Assembly: GCF_004834005.1 (NCBI RefSeq)
Contig: NZ_STFF01000015.1
Location: 1 to 64,000 of the forward strand
Direction: 5' to 3'
Length of the DNA stretch: 64,000 nt
Source: Niastella caeni
GTDB lineage: Bacteria > Bacteroidota > Bacteroidia > Chitinophagales > Chitinophagaceae
The notes below the pieces were generated by a model, which was not told the DNA's origin, made no database searches, and saw only the letters and a list, made by a program, of their open reading frames with translations. Both the position numbers and the translations under genes were made by a program. Shown one piece after another: positions 14,728-22,665 of this stretch. Within the stretch, counting starts at the first letter, position 1. Each line of letters begins with the position of its first letter.

Positions 14728-15965
14728 TGTTCAATATGATTTACCGGAATGATGAATGATATGTTGGTTCCTTCGTTCAATTTACTTTGCAAATATACCT
14801 CTCCGTTTAACAGGTCAAGGTATCTTTTAACTATATGGAGGCCCAGCCCGGTACCCTGGATATTCGTAGCGTTCTTCCCCCTGAAAAAAGAGGAGAACAA
14901 ATGTTCCTGGTCGGCCGGGGGAATGCCAATACCTTTATCTATTACCGAGATCTCCGCTTTTTCGGAATTGGCCGTGCTATTGATCGTAATGGCAGAGTCT
15001 TCATTTGAAAACTTGATCGCATTCGTGATCAGGTTGATCAGAATGTTTTTGAGCAGTTTTTTATCTGTATGTACAATCGTGTTTCCCGTGTGTTCATAAA
15101 TAAATTCCTGCCCGTTTTTAAGCAGTCCCTTCATTTCTTCTGTTGTTTCGTGTATTAGTTCCTGGAGGTTACATTCGCTATAATGTGCCACAACCTTTCC
15201 TTCATCCAGTTTACCTAAACTTAAAAAATCTTCCAGGATATCGTTCAGGTGCTTTACAGACTCTTTTATGCGGTTAATGTGTTTGTTTCGTTTTTCCTGG
15301 TCGTCTACGCCGGTATATTTTGCAAGCAGGGAGGCTGAAGATAGTACAGTGCTTAAAGGTGTACGGAATTCATGGGAGGCCATGGACACAAACCGGCTTT
15401 TTATTTCATGCAATTCTCTTTCCTTATCCAGGGCTTCGCTTAATTCTTTCTGTGATTGTTCCAGTTTCATCAGGGCCTCTTTCAGTATAACGGTTCTTTC
15501 TTCAACTTTAGCCTCAAGGCCCATATTCAATTTTCTTATATCACTGGTTACCTTTTCCAGCTCTTTTTGCTGGCGTACCATATTCGCTTCAATTTGCTTT
15601 CGAAAGGTAATATCAATAATAAATGCTATAACATACAGTTCATTATCGCGCTGGTAATGGCTTAAACTAACCTCAACGGGAAAGTTGGAACCATCTTTTT
15701 TTCTTGCATACAGATCTCGTCCATGGCCCATTATCCTGTTTTGCGGACTTTTATAGAATTCCTTCCGCAAGTTTTCATGTTTGGGACGCACGTGATCTGG
15801 AATTAATACATCAACTGTTTTGCCAATTAACTCACTGGTTTCATAGCCAAAAGTCTTCACTGCGGCAGGATTAACGAGTATAATTTTGCCTTCCTCGTTG
15901 GTGAGTATAATTCCTTCCGTAGCATTCTCAAACAGCGATGTCATGTGTGTGGCATCCACTTGCAT
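14724..15965 (-). CDS. PAS sensor histidine kinase, FixL-like
   Basis: A 413-residue cytosolic kinase without membrane segments. A PAS domain (about 5-125) is followed by a coiled coil (130-190), HisKA with H199 in SMASHEFRTPLS, and a HATPase with NAIKFS, DKGIGIPP and GTGLGLHIV. In the PAS domain H63 (RPKHENL), R77 and R83 (NRIMGHGR) have the same spacing as the haem ligand H200 and residues R214 and R220 of Bradyrhizobium FixL. An H/R pattern of this kind also occurs in PAS domains without haem, so oxygen sensing is inferred, not shown. It is coupled to the receiver-Crp gene by a 4-base overlap. No box precedes it. Read-through from ric, 65 bases upstream, is possible. Confidence 0.92.
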   Translation of the reverse strand: MQVDATHMTSLFENATEGIILTNEEGKIILVNPAAVKTFGYETSELIGKTVDVLIPDHVRPKHENLRKEFYKSPQNRIMGHGRDLYARKKDGSNFPVEVSLSHYQRDNELYVIAFIIDITFRKQIEANMVRQQKELEKVTSDIRKLNMGLEAKVEERTVILKEALMKLEQSQKELSEALDKERELHEIKSRFVSMASHEFRTPLSTVLSSASLLAKYTGVDDQEKRNKHINRIKESVKHLNDILEDFLSLGKLDEGKVVAHYSECNLQELIHETTEEMKGLLKNGQEFIYEHTGNTIVHTDKKLLKNILINLITNAIKFSNEDSAITINSTANSEKAEISVIDKGIGIPPADQEHLFSSFFRGKNATNIQGTGLGLHIVKRYLDLLNGEVYLQSKLNEGTNISFIIPVNHIEQ

Positions 15966-16030
15966 AAAATATTATTCAGGTATTTATTTACTTGTTAACC
16001 CGAATTTATAAAATAAAGGATAAATAACGG

Positions 16031-16783
16031 TCATTTTATGGCAAGCATTTCTTTTTCCATGGCAATGGCTTTAGAAAACAAAATATTGCTTTCCAGATGG
16101 ATATGCTGCATAAGATCATTGTCCAGTTCTTTCAGGTAAGAATAAGATATTTTATGAGAAGTACAGGCATTAGGGGCCGGGGTGTAATTATTCGTCAGGT
16201 CTCTTAACCGGTGAAGGTATTTGGCTATATGCTCATGCTCGTGGTCCATCATATTTTCGATTGGCTTACGCAGGGTACGCACAAATAATGCCGCGTAGGG
16301 CTCATGGCGCTCATACGCATGAGCGATCTGTTTTATATACGGGAAAATAATTTTCTCTTCCTGTTCAAGGTGTGGTAGCAGGGAATTCCGCAATTCAATA
16401 AGAGATTCCAATAACTCTGGTAAATAAGTGTATTTCGATTTATGAGCTTCCACAAAACGTTCCAGGGTATCTATGATGTCCGGAAAATTGTTATTTAAAT
16501 AGGCATGATGCACGTTTATGATATAATCAACGAGGAAATCAATGCTCCAGTTATTAAAATCAGTTGAATTGGGTATCTGAACGGTGCGCAGCGCATCATT
16601 CAGTTCTTTTTTTATTACCGCGGTATCGAGCCCGCGCATTTCGCAAACCATTTGTAAAGGCAGTTTCCCGCCGCAACAGTAATCTATACCATATTTGCGG
16701 AATACCCTGGATGTTCTATAGTCCTGTATTACAATATCGGTTACAAAACTGTCATTTCTGATATCTGCATTATTGAAAAACAT
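16031..16783 (-). CDS. ric: Iron-sulfur cluster repair di-iron protein (Ric/ScdA/YtfE family)
   Basis: A protein of about 250 residues with the ScdA N-terminal domain (residues about 1-60) holding RTSRVFRKYGIDYCCGGK, then a hemerythrin-like domain with histidines in NVHHAYL, LLPHLEQEEKIIFPY, MMDHEHEHIAKYLHRL and LMQHIHLESNIL, which form the di-iron site. Family members repair or donate iron to iron-sulfur clusters damaged by NO and oxidants. The longest frame starts at 16831, but that ATG is inside the regulatory palindrome and upstream of the predicted transcript start. I use MFFNNADIRND at 16783. MNTMFF at 16792 is the alternative. It is divergent from the nos operon, and a nitric-oxide-related role suits that context. 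Confidence 0.92.
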   Translation of the reverse strand: MFFNNADIRNDSFVTDIVIQDYRTSRVFRKYGIDYCCGGKLPLQMVCEMRGLDTAVIKKELNDALRTVQIPNSTDFNNWSIDFLVDYIINVHHAYLNNNFPDIIDTLERFVEAHKSKYTYLPELLESLIELRNSLLPHLEQEEKIIFPYIKQIAHAYERHEPYAALFVRTLRKPIENMMDHEHEHIAKYLHRLRDLTNNYTPAPNACTSHKISYSYLKELDNDLMQHIHLESNILFSKAIAMEKEMLAIK

Positions 16784-16799
16784 AGTGTTCATTGATCCG

Positions 16800-16845
16800 C
16801 AATAATAAGTGAACGTATGAGCAAGAGACATGATTTAAATCATGT
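16800..16845 (-). promoter_or_regulatory. Promoter with perfect Crp/Fnr-type palindrome for ric
   Basis: An uninterrupted 18-bp palindrome ACATGATTTAAATCATGT lies at 16828-16845. Its core TGAT-N4-ATCA is centred at 16836.5. The -7-like element on the minus strand is TATTATTG (16807 to 16800), one mismatch from TAnnTTTG, with its final G 36.5 bases from the centre. This is the most symmetrical box of the set. Confidence 0.72.
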
Positions 16846-16898
16846 TCCGGTATGATTTAGGTCTGAAGTGCATTTGCTGATAAATGTCACCCGTAATG

Positions 16899-16942
16899 TT
16901 GAGTATTATCAATTTTTAAGACGGGGCGGCAAAATATTTTTG
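16899..16942 (+). promoter_or_regulatory. Promoter with Fnr-type box for the nos operon
   Basis: The box TTGAGTATTATCAA at 16899-16912 differs from the Fnr/FixK consensus TTGAT-N4-ATCAA at one base. A perfect -7 element TATTTTTG lies at 16935-16942. The box centre, 16905.5, is 36.5 bases before the final G. The predicted transcript start near 16947 gives a leader of about 48 bases before the cytochrome c gene. Confidence 0.78.
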
Positions 16943-16994
16943 TCAGATAAAAGATTCAGATGTCTTTTATTTATTTAACCTACAATTTATCACA

Positions 16995-17480
16995 ATGAAA
17001 CTTCTCAAACCACTGCTAACCACCTCTTTTTTAATTGCAGGTTGTTTGTTTTTTGTGGCCTGTAACAATGAAAACAGCGCACCCGCCGGGGATGGAAAGG
17101 CCCTGGCTACCCGGGAAACTCAAAATGAACAATCTGAAGTACATGGTTCGGAAATAAAGTCTGGAGAAGTTGAATTAAACACCCCTTTAAACCAGGGGTG
17201 GGTGGCAAACGGGAAAGGGATCTATGAAATGAAATGCCAGTCCTGCCACAAGTTAACAGACGAAAGGGTAGTAGGCCCGGGCTGGAAAGGCGTTACCCAG
17301 AGAAGAGAACCCCATTGGATCATGAATATGATCACTAATGTAGACATGATGCTGGAAAAAGACCCCGAAGCGCAGAAACTTTTAGAACAATGTTTGGTAC
17401 GCATGCCTAATCAAAATATAGCCAAAGAAGATGCGCGCCAGATACTGGAATTTATGCGATCCAATGACGGGGCTAAATAA
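16995..17480 (+). CDS. Monohaem cytochrome c lipoprotein, first gene of the nos operon
   Basis: A 161-residue exported protein with a lipoprotein signal (lipobox ending at C23, FFVACNN), a low-complexity linker of about 45 residues, and a class I cytochrome c domain. The haem site is C81-x-x-C84-H85 (CQSCH) and a likely sixth ligand is M137 in LVRMPNQ. It stands 40 bases upstream of nosZ in the same direction. Cytochromes in this position in clade II nos clusters are thought to pass electrons to NosZ, so that is the inferred role. The membrane anchor would hold it on the periplasmic side. It is the first gene after the Fnr-type promoter. Confidence 0.9.
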   Translation: MKLLKPLLTTSFLIAGCLFFVACNNENSAPAGDGKALATRETQNEQSEVHGSEIKSGEVELNTPLNQGWVANGKGIYEMKCQSCHKLTDERVVGPGWKGVTQRREPHWIMNMITNVDMMLEKDPEAQKLLEQCLVRMPNQNIAKEDARQILEFMRSNDGAK

Positions 17481-17520
17481 AACAAGCGCAACCGTTCCTT
17501 TCATTTAAATTAATAATAGT

Positions 17521-19548
17521 ATGAAATTTTGTTATTTCAAAACCTGTGCGGTTTTGATGATGACCTCTGCCTGTCTGTTGTCAATGCAGAGTTGTAAACC
17601 CAAAACTGCTCAGTCTGCAGCGACCGGCGATGCTGCCAAATCGTTTGTAGCTCCCGGAAAGTACGATGAGTTTTACAATGTAGTATCGGGCGGTTTTAAT
17701 GGGCAAATAGGCATTTACGGCATTCCTTCGGGCCGTTTATTCCGTATAGTACCCGTGTTCTCCCAATCTCCTGAAAGCGGGTATGGTTTCAGTGAAGAAA
17801 CAAAGCCTATGTTAAACACTTCCCACGGTTTTGTTCCATGGGACGATCTGCACCATATTGCCCTTTCGCAAACTAAAGGAGAGCATGATGGGCGTTGGGC
17901 ATTTGCTAATGGAAATAATACACCACGCCTGGCCCGTATTGATCTTACTACATTCCGCACTTCAGAAATACTGGAAATACCCAACAGCGCGGGCAATCAC
18001 GCCTCACCATTTATTACAGAAAATTCCGAATACATAGTGGCGGCTACCCGTTTCAGTGTGCCCCTGGACGATCAAAATGGCGATGTTCCCATAAACACGT
18101 ATAAGCAGCATTTTAAAGGATCGATCAGCTTTGTTGCTATCAATCCTGCATCGGGGGAAATGGGCATTGCTTTCCAGATCCGCACGCCCGGTGTTAATTT
18201 TGACCTTTCCCGTGCCGGTAAGGGAAAATCTCATGGCTGGTTCTTTTTCAGTTGCTATAATTCGGAAAAAGCCAATACGCTGCTGGAAGTAAATGCTTCG
18301 CAGAAAGACAAAGACTTTGTAATGGCCGTTAACTGGAAGAAAGCGGAAGAATATGTAAAATCGGGCAAAGCGAAAAAGCAGGCAGTCAAATATGCTCATA
18401 ATGTATATGATGAAAAAACGCATACTGCCATTTCAACAGTTAAAAACGAGGTACTTGTTCTTGATCCTGCCGATTGCCCCGGCATGTTGTACCTGATCCC
18501 CTGTCCTAAATCACCACATGGAACTGATGTGGACCCTACGGGTGAATACATAGTAGCTTCCGGCAAACTGGCTGCAAGCATACCTGTATTCTCCTATACG
18601 AAAATTCAAAAAGCAATTGCTGATAAAGCATTCGATGGCGAATATGATGGTATCCCTGTTATTAAATATGAAGCCGCTTTACATGGCGAAGTAACAAAAC
18701 CCGGGCTTGGGCCCCTGCACACGGAATTTGACGGAAAGGGGAATGCCTACACTTCCATGTTTGTTTCCTCTGAAATAGTTAAATGGAGCATTAACGATCT
18801 GAAAGTGCTGGACCGGGTGCCTACTTACTATTCTATAGGTCATTTATCGGTACCAGGCGGGCCAACAGCGAAGCCCCATGGAAAATATATGATCGCCTAT
18901 AATAAGATCACTAAGGATCGCTATCTGCCAACGGGACCTGAATTAACCCAAAGCGCCCAGTTATATGATATCAGCGGGGAAAAAATGAAATTATTGCTCG
19001 ATTTTCCAACAACCGGTGAACCCCATTATGCGGAGGCGTTACCTGCCAGTATGCTGAAAGATAAACAAAAGAAGATCTTCAAAATTGAAGAAAACGCTCA
19101 TGCCTATGTTGCCAAGGGTGAGGGGCAGGCAAAAGTTGAACGCAAAGGGAATCAGGTACATGTTTGGATGACCGCCATCCGTTCTCACCTGACACCAGAT
19201 AATATTGAAGGGGTGAAATTAGGGGATGAAGTGTTTTTTCATATTACCAATCTTGAACAGGACTGGGATGTGCCGCACGGGTTTGCAATAAAAGGCGCTA
19301 ATAACGCTGAGATCCTGATCATGCCCGGTGAAACACAAACGCTGAAGTGGGTGGCTGACAGAACGGGTATCTTCCCTTTCTATTGCACAGACTTTTGTTC
19401 TGCCCTGCACCAGGAAATGTCAGGCTATTTAAGAGTGTCCCCGGTAGCGTCGAATGTAGCCTTGCATTTTAGCACCGGTTCAAACAAACCAGCGGTAACT
19501 GATGAAGGTTCAACCACAACAGGCAGCCCTGGTGCCGGAACTAAATAA
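17521..19548 (+). CDS. nosZ: Nitrous oxide reductase, clade II (Sec-type) NosZ
   Basis: A 675-residue periplasmic enzyme that reduces N2O to N2. The signal is Sec-type with a lipobox-like end (MQSC, C25) and no twin-arginine motif, the mark of clade II. The N-terminal beta-propeller carries the CuZ histidine motifs DDLHHIAL, SPHGTDVDPTG, PLHTEFDGKGNAYTS, KPHGKYM and EPHYAEA. The C-terminal cupredoxin has the CuA set C622, C626, H630 and M633 in FYCTDFCSALHQEM, with a further histidine in DVPHGFAI. The Ser/Thr/Gly-rich tail after about residue 650 is extra. A strong hairpin follows the stop codon. No other denitrification reductase is present in the window. Confidence 0.97.
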   Translation: MKFCYFKTCAVLMMTSACLLSMQSCKPKTAQSAATGDAAKSFVAPGKYDEFYNVVSGGFNGQIGIYGIPSGRLFRIVPVFSQSPESGYGFSEETKPMLNTSHGFVPWDDLHHIALSQTKGEHDGRWAFANGNNTPRLARIDLTTFRTSEILEIPNSAGNHASPFITENSEYIVAATRFSVPLDDQNGDVPINTYKQHFKGSISFVAINPASGEMGIAFQIRTPGVNFDLSRAGKGKSHGWFFFSCYNSEKANTLLEVNASQKDKDFVMAVNWKKAEEYVKSGKAKKQAVKYAHNVYDEKTHTAISTVKNEVLVLDPADCPGMLYLIPCPKSPHGTDVDPTGEYIVASGKLAASIPVFSYTKIQKAIADKAFDGEYDGIPVIKYEAALHGEVTKPGLGPLHTEFDGKGNAYTSMFVSSEIVKWSINDLKVLDRVPTYYSIGHLSVPGGPTAKPHGKYMIAYNKITKDRYLPTGPELTQSAQLYDISGEKMKLLLDFPTTGEPHYAEALPASMLKDKQKKIFKIEENAHAYVAKGEGQAKVERKGNQVHVWMTAIRSHLTPDNIEGVKLGDEVFFHITNLEQDWDVPHGFAIKGANNAEILIMPGETQTLKWVADRTGIFPFYCTDFCSALHQEMSGYLRVSPVASNVALHFSTGSNKPAVTDEGSTTTGSPGAGTK

Positions 19549-19571
19549 AAGAGATGTTGGAGTGACTATGC

Positions 19572-19608
19572 AAATGCTTTCGGGGCTACGAAGTCCCGAA
19601 AGCATTTT
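19572..19608 (+). terminator. Strong hairpin with short T run between nosZ and nosL
   Basis: A perfect 13-bp stem pairs 19572-19584 with 19595-19607 across a 10-base loop. The arms contain GCTTTCGGG and CCCGAAAGC, and the right arm ends in TTTT. It lies 23 bases after the nosZ stop and 14 bases before the next likely start codon. It probably acts as a partial terminator or an mRNA 3'-end stabiliser, giving more nosZ than nosL-D-F-Y transcript. Confidence 0.75.
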
Positions 19609-19621
19609 AAAGAAACCCGTG

Positions 19622-20662
19622 ATGAAAAAAATGAGCATTACATCAAGAACCATCATTGCATTCGGATCAATGGTAATGATCGCCATGTACTTTGTGCCCG
19701 TATGGTCTATTTACCTGATCGCGCCGCAATATCCTGAAGGATTATCCATGCAGATCTGGCTGTATAAGATCACCGGGCAGGTAGAGATCATCAATGGACT
19801 GAACCACTATATAGGAATGAAACATATTAATGCAGCTATGTTTCCGGAGTTTGCTTTCCTGGTTTACGTTTTGGCATTCTTTATTTTGTTCGGGTTGATA
19901 GTTGCAATTACCGGCAATCGGAAACTATTGCTCACTTTTCTTATCGCTTCTGTTATTGGCGGCATAGTAGCCCTGGTTGATTTTTACCAGTGGGGTTATA
20001 GGTATGGACATGAACTCGATCCAACAGCCGCCATCCAGGTCCCGGGCTTGTCTTATCAACCGCCCCTTATCGGGCATAAAAAGCTCCTGAATTTCGACTC
20101 CTACTCATATCCCGACACAGGAGGGTGGGTAGTTGTTGCCGTGACGGGCTTGTTCTTCATTATTTGGTTTCTTGAATGGCGCAAACACAAAAAACAAAAA
20201 GCAATGATACCGCATAATAAACTGGCTACCGTTTCTGCAATGATCATAATAATCTCTGTTATGATGGCTTGTAATCCTGTAGCTGAAAAAATTGCCTTTG
20301 GAAAAGATAACTGCGCTGAATGTAAAATGATCATTATGGATCCAAAGTTTGGGGGAGAGATCGTAACAAAGAAAGGGAAGGTCTACAAGTTTGATGATGT
20401 GCATTGTATTGCCACTTTCATGGAAAGACGTGGCGTGGAAATGGGTGACATTCATCAAACATTAGTTGTAGATTATAATAACAGCAATGCATTTGTAAAA
20501 ATAGCAACGGCTGAATTTGTCGTAAGCAGCCAGTTAAAAAGCCCGATGGGCGGAAATGCGGCAGCATTTAAAAATCAAAATGAGGCTAAAGAGAAATCTG
20601 CTGTGATAGAGGGAAGTAAGGTAACCAATTGGCCAACCCTTTATAATATCTTAATCAAGTGA
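19622..20662 (+). CDS. nosL: Membrane protein fused to copper chaperone NosL
   Basis: A 346-residue fusion in one open frame. The first 190 residues are a membrane protein with helices at about 10-32, 78-100, 101-120 and 165-185, of the kind usually a separate gene before nosL in Bacteroidota. The rest is NosL, the outer copper-binding chaperone of NosZ. It still starts with its own lipoprotein signal (SAMIIIISVMMAC, C217) and has the copper motif C231-AE-C234-K-M236. An internal ATG at 20204 (MIPHNKLATVS) could start a separate NosL. I start at 19622 because the frame's earlier start codons lie before or inside the nosZ hairpin. It overlaps nosD by 4 bases. Confidence 0.85.
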   Translation: MKKMSITSRTIIAFGSMVMIAMYFVPVWSIYLIAPQYPEGLSMQIWLYKITGQVEIINGLNHYIGMKHINAAMFPEFAFLVYVLAFFILFGLIVAITGNRKLLLTFLIASVIGGIVALVDFYQWGYRYGHELDPTAAIQVPGLSYQPPLIGHKKLLNFDSYSYPDTGGWVVVAVTGLFFIIWFLEWRKHKKQKAMIPHNKLATVSAMIIIISVMMACNPVAEKIAFGKDNCAECKMIIMDPKFGGEIVTKKGKVYKFDDVHCIATFMERRGVEMGDIHQTLVVDYNNSNAFVKIATAEFVVSSQLKSPMGGNAAAFKNQNEAKEKSAVIEGSKVTNWPTLYNILIK

Positions 20663-21891
20663 GAAATATATTAATCGTTTTGTTGCTGCTAGTGATCTGT
20701 AACGTTTCTGCCAATACAGTTGTCGTGGGTAAAAATAGTTCCATCAAAACTTTACGGCAGGGCATTGCAGTGGCAAAGGATGGCGATACTGTTTTACTTA
20801 CCAAAGGAACCTATAAAGAAGGAAACATTATTATTAATAAATCAATTCATTTAATTGGCGTTTATGCGCCGGTGCTTGACGGAGACCATAAAAATGAAAT
20901 TCTTACGCTCACAGGGAAAAATATAGTGATCAAAGGCATTCATTTCACCAATGCGGGCTATTCGTCGTTGAATGATTTTGCTGCCATAAAAGTAATTGAT
21001 GCAACCAGGATTATAATTGAAAACAATACCATCAACAATGCTTCTTTTGCGATCCATATTTCCAACGCTACCTATACAACGGTGAGGAATAATATTATTA
21101 GCGGCACGCATAAATCTGAACATCTATCCGGTAACGGAATACATCTCTGGAAGTGTGAAAATGCGATGATCGAAGGCAATTCGGTCAGGGGACACCGGGA
21201 TGGTATTTATTTTGAATTTGTTACAACATCAACCATTCAAAACAATACAAGCGAGCTGAATATCAGGTATGGATTGCATTTTATGTTCTCACACAATGAT
21301 ATTTACCTGTATAATACATTTCGCAATAACGGGGCAGGCGTGGCGGTCATGTACAGCAAAAGCGTTCGGATGGAAAATAATGTGTTCGATAAAAACTGGG
21401 GTGCAAGCGCTTACGGTATTCTGCTTAAAGATATTTCAAACAGCCATATCAGAAATAATAAATTCATTAAAAACACGGTAGCCATACACATGGAAGGCAG
21501 TAGCCGTATTGAGGTTAGCAGTAATTTTTTTCAGGGAAACGGTTGGGCATTAAAGGTGCAGGCCAGTTGCGATGATAATACTTTTCATCATAATAATTTC
21601 AATGGAAATTCTTTTGATGTGGCTACCAACGGAACGATGACATTGAACAGGTTTTATAACAACTATTGGGATAAATATGATGGCTACGATATGAACAAAG
21701 ATGGCATGGGCGATGTGCCTTACCATCCCGTAAGTATGTATGCGATGGTGGTAGAGCAGAACCCTACGACGCTGATGCTGATGCGAAGTTTTATGGTGTC
21801 CCTTTTAGATAAAGCAGAGAAAGCCATTCCAGGCCTTACGCCTGAAAACCTGGTTGATAACAAACCAATGTTAAAGCCGAATAAATTATGA
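20659..21891 (+). CDS. nosD: Nitrous oxide reductase maturation protein NosD
   Basis: A 410-residue periplasmic protein with an N-terminal signal (ILIVLLLLVICNVSANT). Almost all of the rest is right-handed parallel beta-helix, visible as repeated turns such as IIIENNTINNAS, TTVRNNIISGT, AMIEGNSV and STIQNNTSELN. NosD works with the NosF-NosY ABC transporter in CuZ site assembly. The start codon is GTG, overlapping the nosL stop as GTGA, so translation is probably coupled. Its stop overlaps nosF in the same 4-base way. Length is normal for the family. Confidence 0.95.
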   Translation: MRNILIVLLLLVICNVSANTVVVGKNSSIKTLRQGIAVAKDGDTVLLTKGTYKEGNIIINKSIHLIGVYAPVLDGDHKNEILTLTGKNIVIKGIHFTNAGYSSLNDFAAIKVIDATRIIIENNTINNASFAIHISNATYTTVRNNIISGTHKSEHLSGNGIHLWKCENAMIEGNSVRGHRDGIYFEFVTTSTIQNNTSELNIRYGLHFMFSHNDIYLYNTFRNNGAGVAVMYSKSVRMENNVFDKNWGASAYGILLKDISNSHIRNNKFIKNTVAIHMEGSSRIEVSSNFFQGNGWALKVQASCDDNTFHHNNFNGNSFDVATNGTMTLNRFYNNYWDKYDGYDMNKDGMGDVPYHPVSMYAMVVEQNPTTLMLMRSFMVSLLDKAEKAIPGLTPENLVDNKPMLKPNKL

Positions 21892-22655
21892 TACGGATTG
21901 AAAATTTAACGAAGCGGTTTAAAAAGTTACAGGCATTGGGCGATATCAATGCGCTGTTCAATAAAGGACAGGTGATATCATTGATCGGGCCTAATGGTTC
22001 GGGTAAGACCACGCTTATAAAAAGCATCCTGGGCATGGTAAAGCCCGACAGCGGCTGTATTTATGTTGATACCAAACCGATAAATGGCGATCCTTCTTAC
22101 CGTAGCCAGATCGGTTATATGCCTCAGATCGGCCATTATCCCGATAATATGAAAGTGGGACATTTGTTCAATATGATGAAGAACATAAGGAAAGTATCGG
22201 ACGCCGCACTGGACACTGATCTGTTGGTTAAATTTAACCTGGTATCAATTTTTGATAAACCCATGCGTACATTAAGTGGCGGTACCCGTCAAAAGGTAAG
22301 CGCAGCACTGGCTTTCTATTTCAACCCGGATATTTTAATTCTTGATGAGCCCACGGCCGGACTTGATCCGCTTTCTTCAGAAATCCTGAAAGAAAAGATC
22401 ATAGAAGAAAAGAAAAAGAATAAGTTGATCCTTATCACCTCGCATATACTGAGTGATCTTGATGAACTAACCACTCATGTGATGTACCTGCAGGAAGGTA
22501 AAATGATCTTTCTGAAGGATATTGGCACTTTGCGCCAGGAAACAGGGCAGGACAGGTTAGGAAAAGCCATTGCCCGTATTATGCGGGATGGGAAAAAAGA
22601 CGCCTTATGGATCGATGAGGTCCTGGCTGTAAAAGAAACTGGAATAACTGATTAA
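21888..22655 (+). CDS. nosF: NosF, ATPase of the NosFY copper-site assembly ABC transporter
   Basis: A 255-residue ABC ATPase. Walker A is GPNGSGKT at 34-41, the signature LSGGTRQ begins at 129, Walker B is ILILDEPTAGLD at 149-160, and the switch histidine is in ITSHIL. With NosY and NosD it supports maturation of the CuZ cluster, probably by handling a sulfur-containing compound. The ATG overlaps the nosD stop by 4 bases and nosY follows after 10 bases. No unusual features are seen. Confidence 0.95.
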   Translation: MIRIENLTKRFKKLQALGDINALFNKGQVISLIGPNGSGKTTLIKSILGMVKPDSGCIYVDTKPINGDPSYRSQIGYMPQIGHYPDNMKVGHLFNMMKNIRKVSDAALDTDLLVKFNLVSIFDKPMRTLSGGTRQKVSAALAFYFNPDILILDEPTAGLDPLSSEILKEKIIEEKKKNKLILITSHILSDLDELTTHVMYLQEGKMIFLKDIGTLRQETGQDRLGKAIARIMRDGKKDALWIDEVLAVKETGITD

Positions 22656-22665
22656 AATAGATCAT

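Noticed and set aside
16784..16831. Longer start for ric at 16831
   Set aside because: That ATG lies inside the 18-bp palindrome and upstream of the predicted transcript start. The family N terminus fits the start at 16783.
19502..19621. N-terminal extension of the nosL fusion overlapping nosZ
   Set aside because: It would run through the nosZ end and the terminator-like hairpin, and it encodes no membrane or signal features.
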